A DNA stretch of 64,000 bases from Tetrapyrgos nigripes (Eukaryota > Basidiomycota > Agaricomycetes > Agaricales > Campanellaceae): positions 868,001-932,000 of the forward strand of contig JAACJM010000012.1 in assembly GCA_013368315.1 (NCBI GenBank), written 5' to 3'. Numbering within the stretch: the stretch's first letter is position 1; each line of letters begins with the position of its first letter. A model generated the notes under the pieces. It saw only the letters and a list, made by a program, of their open reading frames with translations. It was not told the origin of the DNA and did not search any database. This document shows, one piece after another, positions 41,368-56,306 of the stretch. The position numbers and the translations under genes were made by a program.

Positions 41368-42780
41368 TTATGAGCTAGCCGGAAAGTCTATCGATGAACT
41401 GCCCTCAAGCTCCTGTTCCATTTCTTGACGCCTCCTCTCATTCTCCTTTTCAATCTTCCGACTTTCCGCGTTCAGACGCTTCCTATCCCCTCTACTGACC
41501 CACTCTCCATCTTCAACACTCCAAATCTTTCCATCCACCTTATTCTTCGGCTCCCTCAGCTTCCACCCTCTCCTCTTCTTCAATGCCCCTACGTATCCAA
41601 CCTCTGAAACGCTCCGTATCATAATCAATTGCTCCTTCCTCGTTTCTCTCTGGCAATTTGTCCCAAATGGGCGCTGGAAGGCCTTTTCGACGTCGTTCCA
41701 GAGTACGCTTCAGGACTTCACCACGTCGTTCCCGTTCACGCTCCTTTGTCTTGTTCGCAGTCTTATTCCTGCGTGCTTCGCGGACCTGGTCCAGAAGAGC
41801 TTGAGGGAAAGGTTTTAACATGCGCTTCATCACTCCTCGATTCGTCTGGACGATTTCTTTACGAGCACTCTCCAGAGGTCCGACTGTAAATATGTATGGC
41901 ATTGGGGAATGTTAAACAAGTATTGAAGAAACAGAAGCCACGTACTCCACTCGTGGTAAGAAGTTCCACTATACTGCCGAAAATGTCGATTTTGCTGCTC
42001 GAAGAAACTCTCTTCTCTGATGAGATTTTTCATCTCCTCCAAAGCTTCTATCCGCTCATGTCTGCGATTCTGAGACTCCATTCGCGTTACAATCATTCCA
42101 CTGATGGCAGGTGGTTGTGGCTTCAACCGGGGCAGAGGTGGATTGTATGCGGTGGGATGGATAAAGCTTCCCGTTAGGATGGAGCGGTTTCTGAGGCGGT
42201 TCAGCCATTCCTATTTAGAGATAAGAGATGTATGACTGTGTGTTACACCAGGCAGACAATAGGACGTACAAATTCCTCTCGAATCGTTTGCTTCCAGTCT
42301 TCCTTCTCTATTTTCATCTCTATGAAGCGGTCATATCTAGTTAATAACGCTTGCTTCTTGACATCGCCTGAATTGGCGTGTTGGAAGGTTTTTAGCCACT
42401 ATGAAATATCAGACCAGGAGCTCAGTCGGAGGTAACCGTAACGTACTTTATGCCCTTTCACAAGCTCTTTCTTCGTCTTTTCAATACCCGTCAAATGACG
42501 GTTTTTCCTGAAAGCCACCTGAATACGGTGTCTGATCTAAACTAGCAAACGTTTCCATTCTGCCTTAGGCTGTACCCATTAAAACACGTACATTATCACT
42601 CGGAGCAGCCCTCAAAAGTCCTCGATAAAGTCCCCATAATGTCGGTACTCGATGTGCACCCAATTGCCAGAAAGGAACGGAAGGTTTGACTCGTTTAAGT
42701 GGAGATATAAGTTTAGCTAAATTAGAGCGAAATGCTAGAGATTGAGAAGATGGAGAAGGGACGGCATGTTGTAGTTGCAT
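41368..42780 (-). CDS. LYR-motif protein (Complex1_LYR family)
   Basis: Predicted mitochondrial LYR-fold protein; such proteins bind acyl-carrier protein and help assemble respiratory complexes or iron-sulphur proteins. The N-terminal domain is FRSNLAKLISPLKRVKPSVP then VPTLWGLYRGLLRAAPSDN (LYR tripeptide), IRHRIQVAFRKNRHLTGIEK and KELVKGHK. Further exons give WLKTFQHANSGD, a basic helical stretch RNRSILTGSFIHPTAYNPPLPR, EALEEMKNLIREESFFEQQN and VRGPLESARKEIVQTNRGVM, then a highly charged KTKERERERRGEVLKRTLERRR. The last 80 residues (KLREPKNKVDGKIWSVEDGE to SSSIDFPASS) are in another frame near 41590; a 34-base intron (GTTGGA to GAGAG) could bridge it, otherwise one base is extra. About 430 residues, long for a LYR protein. 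The ATG at 42780 lies 74 bases from that of NSUN2. Confidence 0.7.
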
Positions 42781-42854
42781 GAAGAGAGTGACCAAACAAA
42801 ACTTCGGTTTGTCTACTCCCACAGCAAAAATTCACCTTTCCTTGTCTGAGAAGA

Positions 42855-45779
<2,925 letters not shown>

Positions 45780-46028
45780 TCTAACTACTTGCTGTACAAT
45801 GAATGATATTCGTGGATTCATTCCATAGTATTTACACATAGAGTGTACGTGAATGTAATGTACTGCGTATAGTTATCCACCCATTTCCCAGACGAGCGAC
45901 CCGGGCTCCCCTGGCGAAAGAAGACGTACGCAACACCAGCCTAGCTATAGCGAAGCGAAGCAACAAACACGACAGGAAAACAAAAGATAATTTACTGTTT
46001 GGATTAGGTACGCACACAAATAAATATT

Positions 46029-49000
46029 TCAGACAGCAATTTGAGAACTCTCCAGGCCCAATGCATGCAAAAATAAATCCACATTGGCCAGTTTGGCTTC
46101 CCTCTCCTCTTCGCTCATTCCCCATCCCTTTTTAGCGCTGACCACATTCTCCAGTACTTTTTCTCGCAAGGAGGTGACCAGAACCTGGTGCTGTTGTGTT
46201 GTCGCGTGTAACGCCAAAGCTGCCAAAAACTGCCAGACAGGCTGGTCTTGACTTTCAGCTGCCTCGCCCGATGCTAGTCGAGTAGGAAACAACCGAGAAA
46301 AGTGAGGGGTCAAAAGATCAAACAAATGATCGAACATTTGTTGCCAATGTTCAGCATCTTCTGGAGATGGGATGGACGCATTGTCTTCCGGCATAGCTTG
46401 CTTGATCAACTCGACTCGGGTCAACAACAGGGTTAAGAGAGCCACGCCAGGTTTTGTCCGAGCAATCGCGACAGTGTCATTTCGATCAATGAGGAGTCCT
46501 AGTAGACCTGCCACTAACCGAAGCTCGCCTTTGACGATGGTAGGGAGGATACTCTGCATGACACTGCTTAAAAACGCTTGGGTCTGGCGGTCGACGTCGT
46601 CGCGCCCTGGTGTGTCCTCTGGTGTTTCCAATAACGGGGCATCCGCAATCACATCCAATTGGCTGAAATGCGCGATCAAGAGCGTGAGCAGTGTGAACAT
46701 CCGCTGGCTGTCCAAATTTCTTGTGACTCGAGGAAGGAGCTTTTTGCCTTTGGCCACACTCAAAAGAGAGATGAAGGGGTGCGGGTTGCTTTATGAATGG
46801 AATTGCTAAGTCGTCAATTCTTGGGTTTGAAAAAGTTTCACGTACCTAGTCTCAAGGGGTGTCATTACTTGAAGTTTCGCCCATATTTGTTCGACCAATG
46901 CGTTGAATTGTTGGTGCCACTGTTCGACTTCCTCCCCTTGTTCCTCTGGAAGAGGCTCATCATGCTTCATCTGTTCTATGCTCATGACCAGATCGTACAA
47001 AGTCTCCAGGGTGACCAAGACTTCCCGATGTGTAAGAGGATCCCGACGGACGAGATCGGCAGTCTGCTAATGGGTCGCATCAGTTCCTGGCGTCGTAAAA
47101 ACGACAACGAGACTCACATCTGCTGCAGTACCTAGAGCTTCCCTACCCAATTTCGCTGCTTGCGCTGCTGCATCGTGAGGGCCAGTATCTTGTTTTGAGA
47201 TGTGTGGATGAGGTTGAGCATTCGAAAGAGTGGGCGAGGAAGTCGGAGCGCTATTAGGATCGACTTGAAGAAGCTGGCGAGGAGAAGCTTTGTAACTTCG
47301 TCCAGAGGTTTTGCCCAAGGCTCCTTGCAAGCTATGAACAGCATGCAATCCTTTCTCTTCTTCCCTCTTCCTGGCATTGCTTACTATCCGCTCGACTTGT
47401 TGCTGCATTCTTTGCATCGCATTTGGCCTACGATTCCCTCCTTTGATTGGAGCTCCAAGCCCAACGCCTCCACTCGACCCAAATTTCAGGACCCTCTCAT
47501 CTTCTCCACCGAGACCCATCCTTGATCGTGCGATAGCACTGTAAACCTGAGCATAAAAATCATCGGCATAAGGATCCTGGGACACCAGTTGTGACACCTG
47601 AATTCTAGTAATGAAGTCCTTGTCGGATTGTGTCATAAGGTCGTTATATCGTGACTTTGAAGTAAGTGAGATAAAGTCAGTATGACTGAAATCACAACAA
47701 TTCCAGATCTTACCATATGAGCAATTTTAGCAGCCTTTCTACGTCGCTTCTCCTCCATTTTTTCAGTCTCCAGTATTTTACGCATGGCTTCCATCCTAAG
47801 CGCTTCCTGGTCGGCTTGAGAAAGGCCTTGCATATCCCTGAAGAAGTCGACTTGAGCAATTTCGTTAAGCAGCCTCTGCTGTAACTGGATGCTTTGCGGA
47901 AGATACGGCATGTTGTCCTGTAAGGGTACATTGTGTTGACCATTATGATGACCATTCCTCGCCGCCGGTGATTGTGAGCGTTGCCTCATCTGCTGCTGCT
48001 GTAACAACTGCTGTTGATGACGCGCCTCCATTTCCGCGAGAGTTGGTCCAGAAGGCTGTTGTCGTTCGTAAAGATTTTGAGATGAAATCTGTTGAGCTCG
48101 CAGCTGGCGTTCAAGCTCCTCCACTCGGAGCTGTTCCTCCAACTGCTGCAAACGGACAAGCTGCTGCTGTTCCTGCTGCTGTTGAAGTAGCAGTATCTGT
48201 CGCTGATGCTCCAAGAAGCGTGGGGACTGGGAGACCGGAAGCATACGAGGCGGAGGTGTCCGATGCTGCTGTTGCTCCCTCTGCTGCAACAGCTGCTGCT
48301 GCTGAAGACGCTGAAGCTGTTGTAGTTGCTGTTGCTCATGTTGGTATAAGAGTCGCTGGCGTTGGAATTCCTGCTCCTGTTCTTGTTGCTCCTGCTGGCG
48401 CTGCCTGAAGTATCGATCCTCCTCCTCGCGCTGCTGCTGCTGCTGCTGAAGGAGCAATTGTTGTTGCCGTTGCTGAAGCGCGGCCGCTTCTCTCGACTGC
48501 TCGGCAGCAGCACGCATTTCAGCTTCGATCTCTTGGAGGGTGCGGATACCACTCTGACGCGGAGTAGAGGTGGCCGGGTCTCGGGAAGGAGCTCGTGCTG
48601 CACCATTCAAACGGAAAGAGAAGGGAGATTTGTCGTCCCATATTGACTCGAGGGAGATGAGAGGTGCAGCAGCTACGACAATAGCACAACGCAAGATTAA
48701 CGATTGCAACACAGATCAAGTCTGAGACTACCATACATGAAGCAGTGGGCGCCTTCTGGGGAGGAAGAGGACTTTGATTGACTGTCTGGCGATAACTCTG
48801 TACATTTTCCGTCTCGGGCAACTTGGGGTTGGAAAAGTCAAAATCCTTGTCTACAACGAAGATCAATGCAGAACAAAAAGACTAGTAGATATTCTCCTTA
48901 CCTACAGGCCCGATATCACCAAAGGTCTCGTCGTTGAGTTCGTCACCTCCCTCTTGAAGGGTATCACCAAGACCATCATAGGTCTCGGCGCCCCAAAGAA

Positions 49001-49088
49001 CACCATCATTGGATTGCAAGTTTCTTGCTGCGAATTTAAGCTTGTCCTTTTCTAGATCTGGTTGGTCAAAACCAAAGAAACCCGACAT
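46029..49088 (-). CDS. PAT1: mRNA decapping activator PAT1 (Q-rich)
   Basis: Predicted P-body scaffold promoting decapping and repressing translation. N-terminus FFGFDQPDLEKDKLKFAARN, a PAT1 hallmark; then an acidic ETYDGLGDTLQEGGDELNDETFGD. A Gln/Arg/Glu-rich stretch (about 47980-48530) with long CAG/CAA runs forms a predicted coiled coil or prion-like domain. The conserved MSRYNDLMTQSDKDFITRIQ and VSQLVSQDPYADDFYAQVYS follow. The C-terminal domain: VTLETLYDLVMSIEQMKHDE, LLSVAKGKKLLPRVTRNLDS, LLTLLIAHFSQLDVIADAPL, ALLTLLLTRVELIKQAMPED, then WQFLAALALHATTQQHQVLV and the end GLESSQIAV. About 860 residues. The start at 49088 is set by the hallmark N-terminus. Antisense frames over the CAG tract are poly-Ala/Val shadows. 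Confidence 0.92.
47980..48530 (-). repeat. CAG/CTG-rich low-complexity tract within PAT1
   Basis: Runs of CTG/TTG/CTC on the plus strand, i.e. CAG/CAA/GAG codons on the coding strand, encode a Gln-rich segment with interspersed Arg, Glu and Leu. Interruptions prevent pure repeats longer than about six codons. Confidence 0.8.
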
Positions 49089-49664
49089 CAGAGCATTTGA
49101 GGACGACGGAGCAAGACGAGATATTTGATGACAATTATTGTGACCCGACGTGACTTGTGTTACTCGACCATGCACAGCGCTCATCAGCTTGCAGCGAGAT
49201 ACGCTCATTTGTGGCCTGAATCCACATAGAGCCTTCCTCGCGTCTAGTATTTCCGGTGTTGACTGACTGGGATCTTGTGCTCGTGAAAACGATGCCCCCT
49301 CGTCTTGACATGCTCAACCTTGGTATTAAATTAGAAATTAAACATCCATTGACCATATGACTCCCCGAAATCTACATGGGCGCCATGTGTGCTGGACTGG
49401 GTATCAGAGCTATGCCTGCTCTTTTTGCCTCTAAACCTCCATTGACCAAATCCTTGCCTATCTTAGCCTGTCCGGAGCCTTCAAGAATGAAGACCATGAC
49501 TTCAGTCGGCGACTTATGTGTATATGTACATTGGTTCAGGATATCTACAAGATACAGTACTCTAGGCAATTACATGAGCATATTGGACAAGTGTTATAAC
49601 TACATAACGCACGAAAGAACGTTAGAAAGACCATCAAGAAAGCAAGGGAATGCACTCAGATTAT
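49089..49664. other. Intergenic region, PAT1 promoter and MSH2 3' flank
   Basis: Short minus-strand frames at 49372-49569 lack any family signature or conserved neighbour exon. I see no gene here. Confidence 0.45.
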
Positions 49665-52600
49665 CTAGAGAGAAACAAGCAAAGACTGCAACCACTGATT
49701 ACCCTCAATCCTCGGACGGTAGCTCTCCACCAAAGCCTTGAGCTCATCCAATTGAGTCTCTGTATCCCTATCATCCTGCATGACAACGTCGTCGTCGTCA
49801 TTATCAGGGTGTTCTGAAGCCCATTTCTGCAAAAGCTCTTGCACGATAGCGATACCTTCGTCAGTTACCTCTTCAGGTATGTTGGTATCAATGTCCATGT
49901 TCTTGTCATCTACTTGAGATTTTAGCACCAACCCAAGCAAAATTGGGGGAAAAAATGAACAAACCGCCACCGAAATCTTCCAACTCGTCCGCTTTCTTTC
50001 TCGCTAGCTGAAGGAAAAACAGTTCAGTACAGAGGAAATACTGTGAGGCCATGAACCCTGCTTTACCTTGACGACATTTTCAGGGAAATTCGCTAGTTCA
50101 GCGACGTGGATACCAAAGCTCTGATCGGATATTCCTGGCAGAGTGGTAGCTGAATCACTCGTTATCGAAAGTCGAGAAAATAAACCACCTACCAGGTTCC
50201 ACCTTATACAACAGAGTAATTTCACTCGCTTGTCCATCAGACTTATCCCCAACATGAGCAACGACATGAAGGTTCCTGACATGTTTGATTTGTTGATCAA
50301 GAGCAGTGAGCTCATGGAAATGAGTGGCGAAGAGACAGAATGCGCGGATTTGGGATGCGATGTGCCTACAGACGAGTGCAGTCATGGTCAGGTCAACAGA
50401 ACAGAAATGGTTAGGTTTGAGTTTCTCACTCTGAGATAGCCCATGCCAGACCAAAGCCATCATATGTCGAAGTTCCTAAGTAGACATGATTAACGGGGGC
50501 CACGGTATCTGGAGAGGGTGAAAGATTGCTACTTACCACGTCCCAGCTCATCAATGATAATCAGTGAATCTTTCGTTGCAGACTAGAACGAAGGAACCAA
50601 GTCACCGTAAGGCCCTATCAACCAATCGGAGCATAAAATCGATCATGACTTACTCGAAGAATTGTCGCAGTTTCCAACATCTCCGCCATAAACGTCGATA
50701 CACCCTTCAATTGACTATCTCCCGCCCCTACACGACATAGAACTGAATCGAAGATAGGAAGCCGCGCCTCAGAGCAAGGGACAAAACAACCAGCTTGGGC
50801 CATCAGCGCAATGACTCCGACCTATTTTCATGAGGAACGATCAATTTTTCTTCTGGCTCAAGCTGAAGTGAGAGCAGGTGAAGGATTTACCTGACGAATG
50901 TACGTCGATTTTCCACCCATGTTAGGTCCAGTGATGATTTGAAATTCACTCTTATCTGCGAAGAGTAAGTATGCGGTCAACACCCTTCGCGGTGAGATAG
51001 GTACGTACCCTTGATCATTTCCACATCGTTGGCAATGAAAGATATCTCGTCTTGCACTTCCAAGCATGGATGTCTGGCATCTCGGAGAATCAGATTTCCT
51101 TCCCCACTTTGTACGACTGTGGGCTTGACATAGGGTTCCGGTGCGTTCACAGAGACGTGGGCGAAGCTGTAAAGCAAGAATGTTGTTTACAAGATTTGCA
51201 CCTCATTGATGAGGAAGACGCACCTGAGAATAACGTCCAGATGTGCAATGATGTTGTCCAGAGACTCCAGTACAGGTGTATACGTTGCTGAATTGACTTG
51301 ATGAGCTCACGCTGCTCTGGCCGAGAAAGGAACAGACTTACCTGCAATGGTTACTACTTCTTTCACCAAAGTACTCTGCGTTCTCTGATACTTGTCCGAG
51401 TACTCTTTATAATCTTCCGCAAGCCTTTTGAGGGTCTTCGTCGTAAAGAACACTCCGGACTTGGTGGTCCCTAGTTCGATGTATTTCTTGGATAAATTTT
51501 TCGCATCCTGGTTAATGATGATGAGTTAAGCCAATGGTGGGCTGGGAATAAGGTGTAGCAGACGAACATTTTTGGTGAGTCTGAAGCAGTATCCATATGT
51601 TGGGTTATTCTCCAGATGCAGTTTCTTGTCCAGTTCGATATCGAGATCTCTTCCCACATCTTTATGTTCTTCGTCCAGACTGTCCCTAACCTAGGATAAA
51701 ACGCTTGATCAACACGAAGTCTCACGACCAAATTGAGCTTTTCAGAACCATACCTCACCAAGTTTCTCCGCAAGTTCTTGCAGCTTTGGGTCGTAGTCCG
51801 GCTTGATGATATAGTTATGCTTGTCCAACTCGTCTAGGTCCAGCGTTTGTTCAACCATCTCGGAATATTTGGACAGATTGCTTTCGTATTCCTTCACTCA
51901 GAAGTCAGTCACACCCCGATAGCGTAAAAGAAGATAACATACCTTCAGAGACTGAAGATATGTTTCTTGTATCAAAGACGTAAACTCTTCTGCAATGTCA
52001 TTGATCTGGACTCCTTCCAAAGCCTCAATCATTCCTGGTAGCTACATCGTCTCCAAGTCAGAAATCGATATAGGACGGAGGGCTCGAGGACACACCTTCA
52101 GCACCACCTGATACACTCGGACGACATCTTCTAGGGAAGCCATTTTTCGCTGAAAACGTTTCGACAGTCTGTGGAGGTCGGGCATAAATTTCATATAATC
52201 ATCCTAAGCGATTCGCATCAAGATCTAGCACATGCAGAAAGAGAAGATAGGCCAAACCTGCAGGTTTCTTCTCGAGTTTGTGTCGTCGACGAAGAGTTCA
52301 ACCAAGTTTTGCCGATTGCCTAAATTTGGAGAGGATGAGCGACTAGGACAACAAGAAACTTATTCACGCACGAATTTCATGTAGGTTGACGAGAGGTTGC
52401 TTCAACCATGTCCCCAACAATCTAGTTCCTTGGGCAGTCTTGCACTTATTCAGTAGTCCCAACAAAGTCGTGTTGCGTGTCGTTGTACCCTAATGCGTGC
52501 TATGCTTCAGTTTGGCTTCTCAAAAAGAGGTATGAAATAATGATCTACCGCGTTTCCTGGTGCTTCAGTCAGGTTTAATGCCCTGAGAGCACTAGCGTCT

Positions 52601-53842
52601 AGACGCATGTATTGCATCAGGTCATGGGTACGAATGGTATATGCGTTATGGTTGGAGGGGTCAGAAAGGAGGGATAGGTAGGTTACTAGTGCAGACAAAG
52701 CAGCAGGGGCGGTTGGTAACGAGAGCTGGGCTGCATACCGATACTCAGCAAAGACGAACATTTAAAAGCAGAAGGGACTAACGTATCGAAACGGATGCGT
52801 CTGCAGTCGTAGCCGATGCTGCAGTCTGGGTAGACAGCAGTCTCGGAAGATCGTCTGCAATATTCTTGGTTGCGAATTCGCCTGGCCAATTCTCTTGTCA
52901 GCGTCTAGACACCAACGAGGAGTGCAAGTCATACTTGGTTTTCGCTCGGTCATGACAACCCCACAACGGTCCAGAACAGCTTTCAGTTTGCTCAAGTCAA
53001 TGTCACGATCCGTGTTTCCTGAAGCAGTCCCGGTAGGAATAATGGCTTCCTTAACGGACAGTTGGATGATGAGAGACTGCACATGGTTAGCTTCACCTGG
53101 AAAACAGCAAACCCAATCCGACCTACTCACCTCAGTATTGGAGAAAAGATCATTGTCAACAAAGTCTGCGACACCCAATTCCCTCACGCTAGTATCTGCA
53201 AACGCGACTCCGACCGTCTTGAGTTTGGTCTTATCCCCCGCTGCCGCTGCAGTAGTAGCAATCTTGATAGCCATGACAATGGGAGCGGAAAGAATGTCAT
53301 TATTGACGAATAGTAAATCTTCAACGGCCTGCAAATTGCCTGGAGAAGCCTTCAGATGGAATTAGTACACAAAATGCGTTTTCAGAGTGCAAGCACGCAC
53401 CTCCTTGTCCAACTTGAACTTGGTAACCTTCTTTCCCTGTCCTCCTTCGGGTACCCAAATCTCGACTCGAAGCTGCTTACTTGTAAGTGCTTCTCGAAGC
53501 AACATTTGAGCAACGGTAGTCTTCAGGGAAACAGATGGCAGCCCAGCAGCCCTGCCACCCGCTCCGAGATACTTTATCACGGAGTTGGTATGGTATATGT
53601 GCATAGCAATGTAGAGTGCATCCGGTCCATAAGCAGAGTAGAAGGAATCTCCTCCGATAGTACGGTGAAAGAGACGAAGGGTGCCTGTCTCAGGCGATTT
53701 GGGGGGTAATTTTCCGAAAAACGAGATGAAGCCGGGGTCAGTCACGTTGTCTGTAGAATCCAGCTCAGATCAGCCACCACGATAAGTGGGTTGTACTCAT
53801 ACCTGCTGCGGCTTCATCTTTGTCCTTTTCCTTGTCATACAT
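49665..53842 (-). CDS. MSH2: DNA mismatch repair ATPase MSH2
   Basis: Predicted nuclear mismatch-recognition subunit (MutS-alpha/beta). N-terminal: [59 protein letters not shown]. Connector: [69 protein letters not shown]. Lever: [40 protein letters not shown]. ATPase: [39 protein letters not shown] (Walker A), [48 protein letters not shown] (Walker B), [21 protein letters not shown]-terminal: [11 protein letters not shown] and a dimerisation end [20 protein letters not shown]. About 960 residues over some 20 exons, usual length. The start at 53842 ([13 protein letters not shown]) is a modest choice; the second ATG is in another frame. Confidence 0.95.
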
Positions 53843-53992
53843 CGCTGCAGTTGAAGACGCGTTCAAGTTGTCACGCGTAACGTCGCGTTCGTCACACCCG
53901 TGGCTGTGCCAGAATTTTTCGGCCGTCTTTTTCTCGCGTAAAGTACGAAAATCTAACAGGAGTCTTCAATCGATGCCTTCTTAGCAAAAGGA

Positions 53993-54092
53993 TGGATCGA
54001 TCCAGGTTCGAACTGGAGACCTCCTGTGCTCCCAGATGTTAAAGATAGATCCTATGTGAGACAGACGTGATGACCAACTACACCATCGATCC
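53993..54092 (-). tRNA. tRNA-Val(CAC) with a 26-base intron
   Basis: Acceptor stem GGATCGA/TCGATCC pairs perfectly. D arm TGGTGTAGTTGGTCATCA; anticodon stem TCTGT/ACAGG (one T-G pair) with loop CTCACA-C, anticodon CAC; T arm TCCAG-TTCGAAC-CTGGA. A 26-base insert after base 37 is in the standard intron position. Discriminator A; no CCA encoded. It lies between MSH2 and the BNR gene. Confidence 0.92.
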
Positions 54093-54130
54093 ATATGGGC
54101 ATGTTCATATTCATCTTCTACGGCTATAAT

Positions 54131-55988
54131 TCAAAGCTCCAAGTCCAATACACTAACATTCGTCCCGTTAATAACCAGTAAGCTCAAAACTCCATCCCCA
54201 ATCGTCGCATCCAGCCTATAGCGGTCAAAAAGAGGTTCCCATCCACAACCCTCTGCTACCTCCCATATTATCTCCCAATGCCTAAAATGTTCTCGAGATG
54301 TACTCCCCAGGATACTCAACCCCGTTGAATTAGGCGCATTATCGGGCAGGATGGCCAATAACACATCCGTCCCTGGAGGAGAGACAAGTTTGCCACGTTT
54401 GCCTATAACGGTAGGGGTCCTGGTAATGTTGTTTATAGACTGCGCAGATAGGGATAGTGGAAGAGGTGTACGTGTCCAGTTGATGTTCGTGTCGCGCCAG
54501 TAATGGTACCTGTGTCCCCAAATTGGTTTACACTATACGCATGCTGATAGAGGTACATACCACTGTTCGATCCCGGTGGTGTTTTCACGGTTCAAAACAT
54601 GCACCCTTCCTTCTCCATCTACAGTTTGCGCTTCTTGGTTGAGTATTCCACTGTACGGTAATCATGAGCTCATGAACATCAAATAAATGACCACAACTCA
54701 CCCAAACTTTGGGATACCGAACATCGTGATACCGGTCGAGACGGGGACAATTGGTATGTCCGGGTTCTCTGTACCAGGGTTTGCCCCCATTTTCGCAATC
54801 AACTGACCCCAGTTGTTGTGCCATGTAAAGCCCAGATCAGAGCTGTACGCGAAGTTCATATCATGGTTCTGCCAGACAAACCTCAGTTTCAAATTTGAAG
54901 CAGAAAAGAAAGAAACTCACGTTCTCTGGTCCATTCGGTCCAGCTTGAACTGCGACATCTTGTCCAGTATCGTTGATAAAATCGCGATATGTCCTAATTG
55001 CAAACAGTCATTGATCATGTTCAGAGGATATTTTCTTTACAGGCACATACCAAGTAGTGTGGAGATTTCCCATATGGTCAAAATCAAGCCCATTTATATA
55101 GGCATTGTCTGGTAGACGATCAGAAGAATTCCTTCAGTTTGATCTAGATTCCTGCAGAGAACTTACTGTTGACCCCTTGGAGATACTTTCCTACCAAGGT
55201 CCAGTTACGTCCTGGGGTGTAGTGGTATAGCCAGTCGTCCCCAAGGCCAGATCGGCCCACCCGCATCTCCAGAAGAAGGTCAGCATCAGTGGTAGACGAA
55301 GGAGACATTGCGAGGAATCTATGAAGATTTGTTAAGTGACGAGGCACAAGGCGTAACGAGGACTAGCCTAGGATACGTGATGTTGATAAAATGGGTCGAC
55401 TTGTCAAGTGTCTCGAGACCTGGAAGAAAATTCTGCAAAAGAGTGAGGAATCCGCTTGAAGTAGGACGAAAGTTTTCATACAAGTACCGGACCAAAGAGG
55501 TCTGAATTGAATTCCACCTCGGTCGGATTAGAGGCCACGCCTGGGATAGATGACCGATAGTGCAAGGGGTTGTCATGCTGGTCGAATATGAGATGCAAAG
55601 ACCCGTCTCCGCGCGAGATTCCCAAAGAGATTCTGGCAGACCAAATTGTCTGTCAATGGGGAGCATACTATGAAGTACAAAGGAACGCGTACGTGTCGTG
55701 TCCATCATCTTCCGTCTGGTTGTAGTCTGTAAATTTGAATCCATGCCAGTCACCACTAGGAAGGAATCTTCTTGCAACGTTGGCATGACGGACAGACGCG
55801 TTCGCAGCACTGGGAGTCCAGAATACAGCATACTGATAGCCGTCATATGTGGCTAGAGGGTCCTGCTGATACGACTCGCCATTAAGCCTGTTGACTGTTG
55901 GAGGATCTGGCCCAAGAGTAGTTACGTTGAGGACACGGATAGCGAAGCTTGATGCTGCCAACAGAACAGCGAACAACAGGGAACGCAT
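54131..55988 (-). CDS. Secreted BNR-repeat protein (BNR_4-like)
   Basis: Predicted extracellular beta-propeller protein, possibly acting on polysaccharides. The first 17 residues MRSLLFAVLLAASSFAI form a signal peptide. Seen: PPTVNRLNGESYQQDPLATY, YQYAVFWT, VRHANVARRFLPSGDWHGF, ISLGISRGDGSLHLIFDQHD with PLHYRSSIPG, THFINITYPRFLAMSPSSTTDADLLLEMRVG, WTLVGKYLQG, AYINGLDFDHMGNLHTTWTY, NHDMNFAYSSDLGFTWHNNW, GTENPDIPIVP, HVLNRENTTGIEQWYHYWRD and a final propeller blade ending VSVLDLEL. Asp-box-like elements (SSDLGFTW) recur. About 460 residues, eight or more exons. Sequence order matches fungal BNR repeat-containing family members (PF15892); enzyme activity is not proven. Many N-x-S/T sites fit secretion. 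Confidence 0.82.
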
Positions 55989-56306
55989 TGGCTGGAAACA
56001 CCACCATATGCATATGTCGCCAATTATAAGGCTCGAGGATTTCCCGGACCGTTCAGGAGAAACATTTGACCAAGTTTTCACATAGTAGAAGCTTCATCAC
56101 AAGACCAACACTGTTCAGAAGTCGAATATTCTGTCTGTAGGACAGGAAAGAAATGTGCTGAAGGAGGCGTAGTGAATTCAACGCGTATGTAGGAGCCGCG
56201 TCGTGATGGCATTGGTTATGAAATTGAGATCACTCGGAGTTATTCCCAAGAAACCGCAACAAAATCCAAATTTGAAGTTTTTCAACTGTCTTACAATTGA
56301 GCGACG
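55989..56306. promoter_or_regulatory. Divergent promoter region between BNR-repeat and DUF4048-like genes
   Basis: 318 bases separate the two start codons of oppositely oriented genes. A TATAAT-like motif on the minus strand lies at about 56024-56029, roughly 35-40 bases from the BNR start. No exon seen. Confidence 0.4.

Noticed and set aside
41555..41628. Definite frameshift in the LYR gene
   Set aside because: A 34-base intron could bridge the two frames; too short to accept without transcripts but enough to avoid calling a pseudogene.
47968..48408. Plus-strand Ala/Val-rich protein
   Set aside because: Antisense reading of the PAT1 CAG tract; composition follows from the repeat.
49372..49569. 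Small minus-strand protein between PAT1 and MSH2
   Set aside because: No recognisable motif or neighbouring exon; length within chance expectation.
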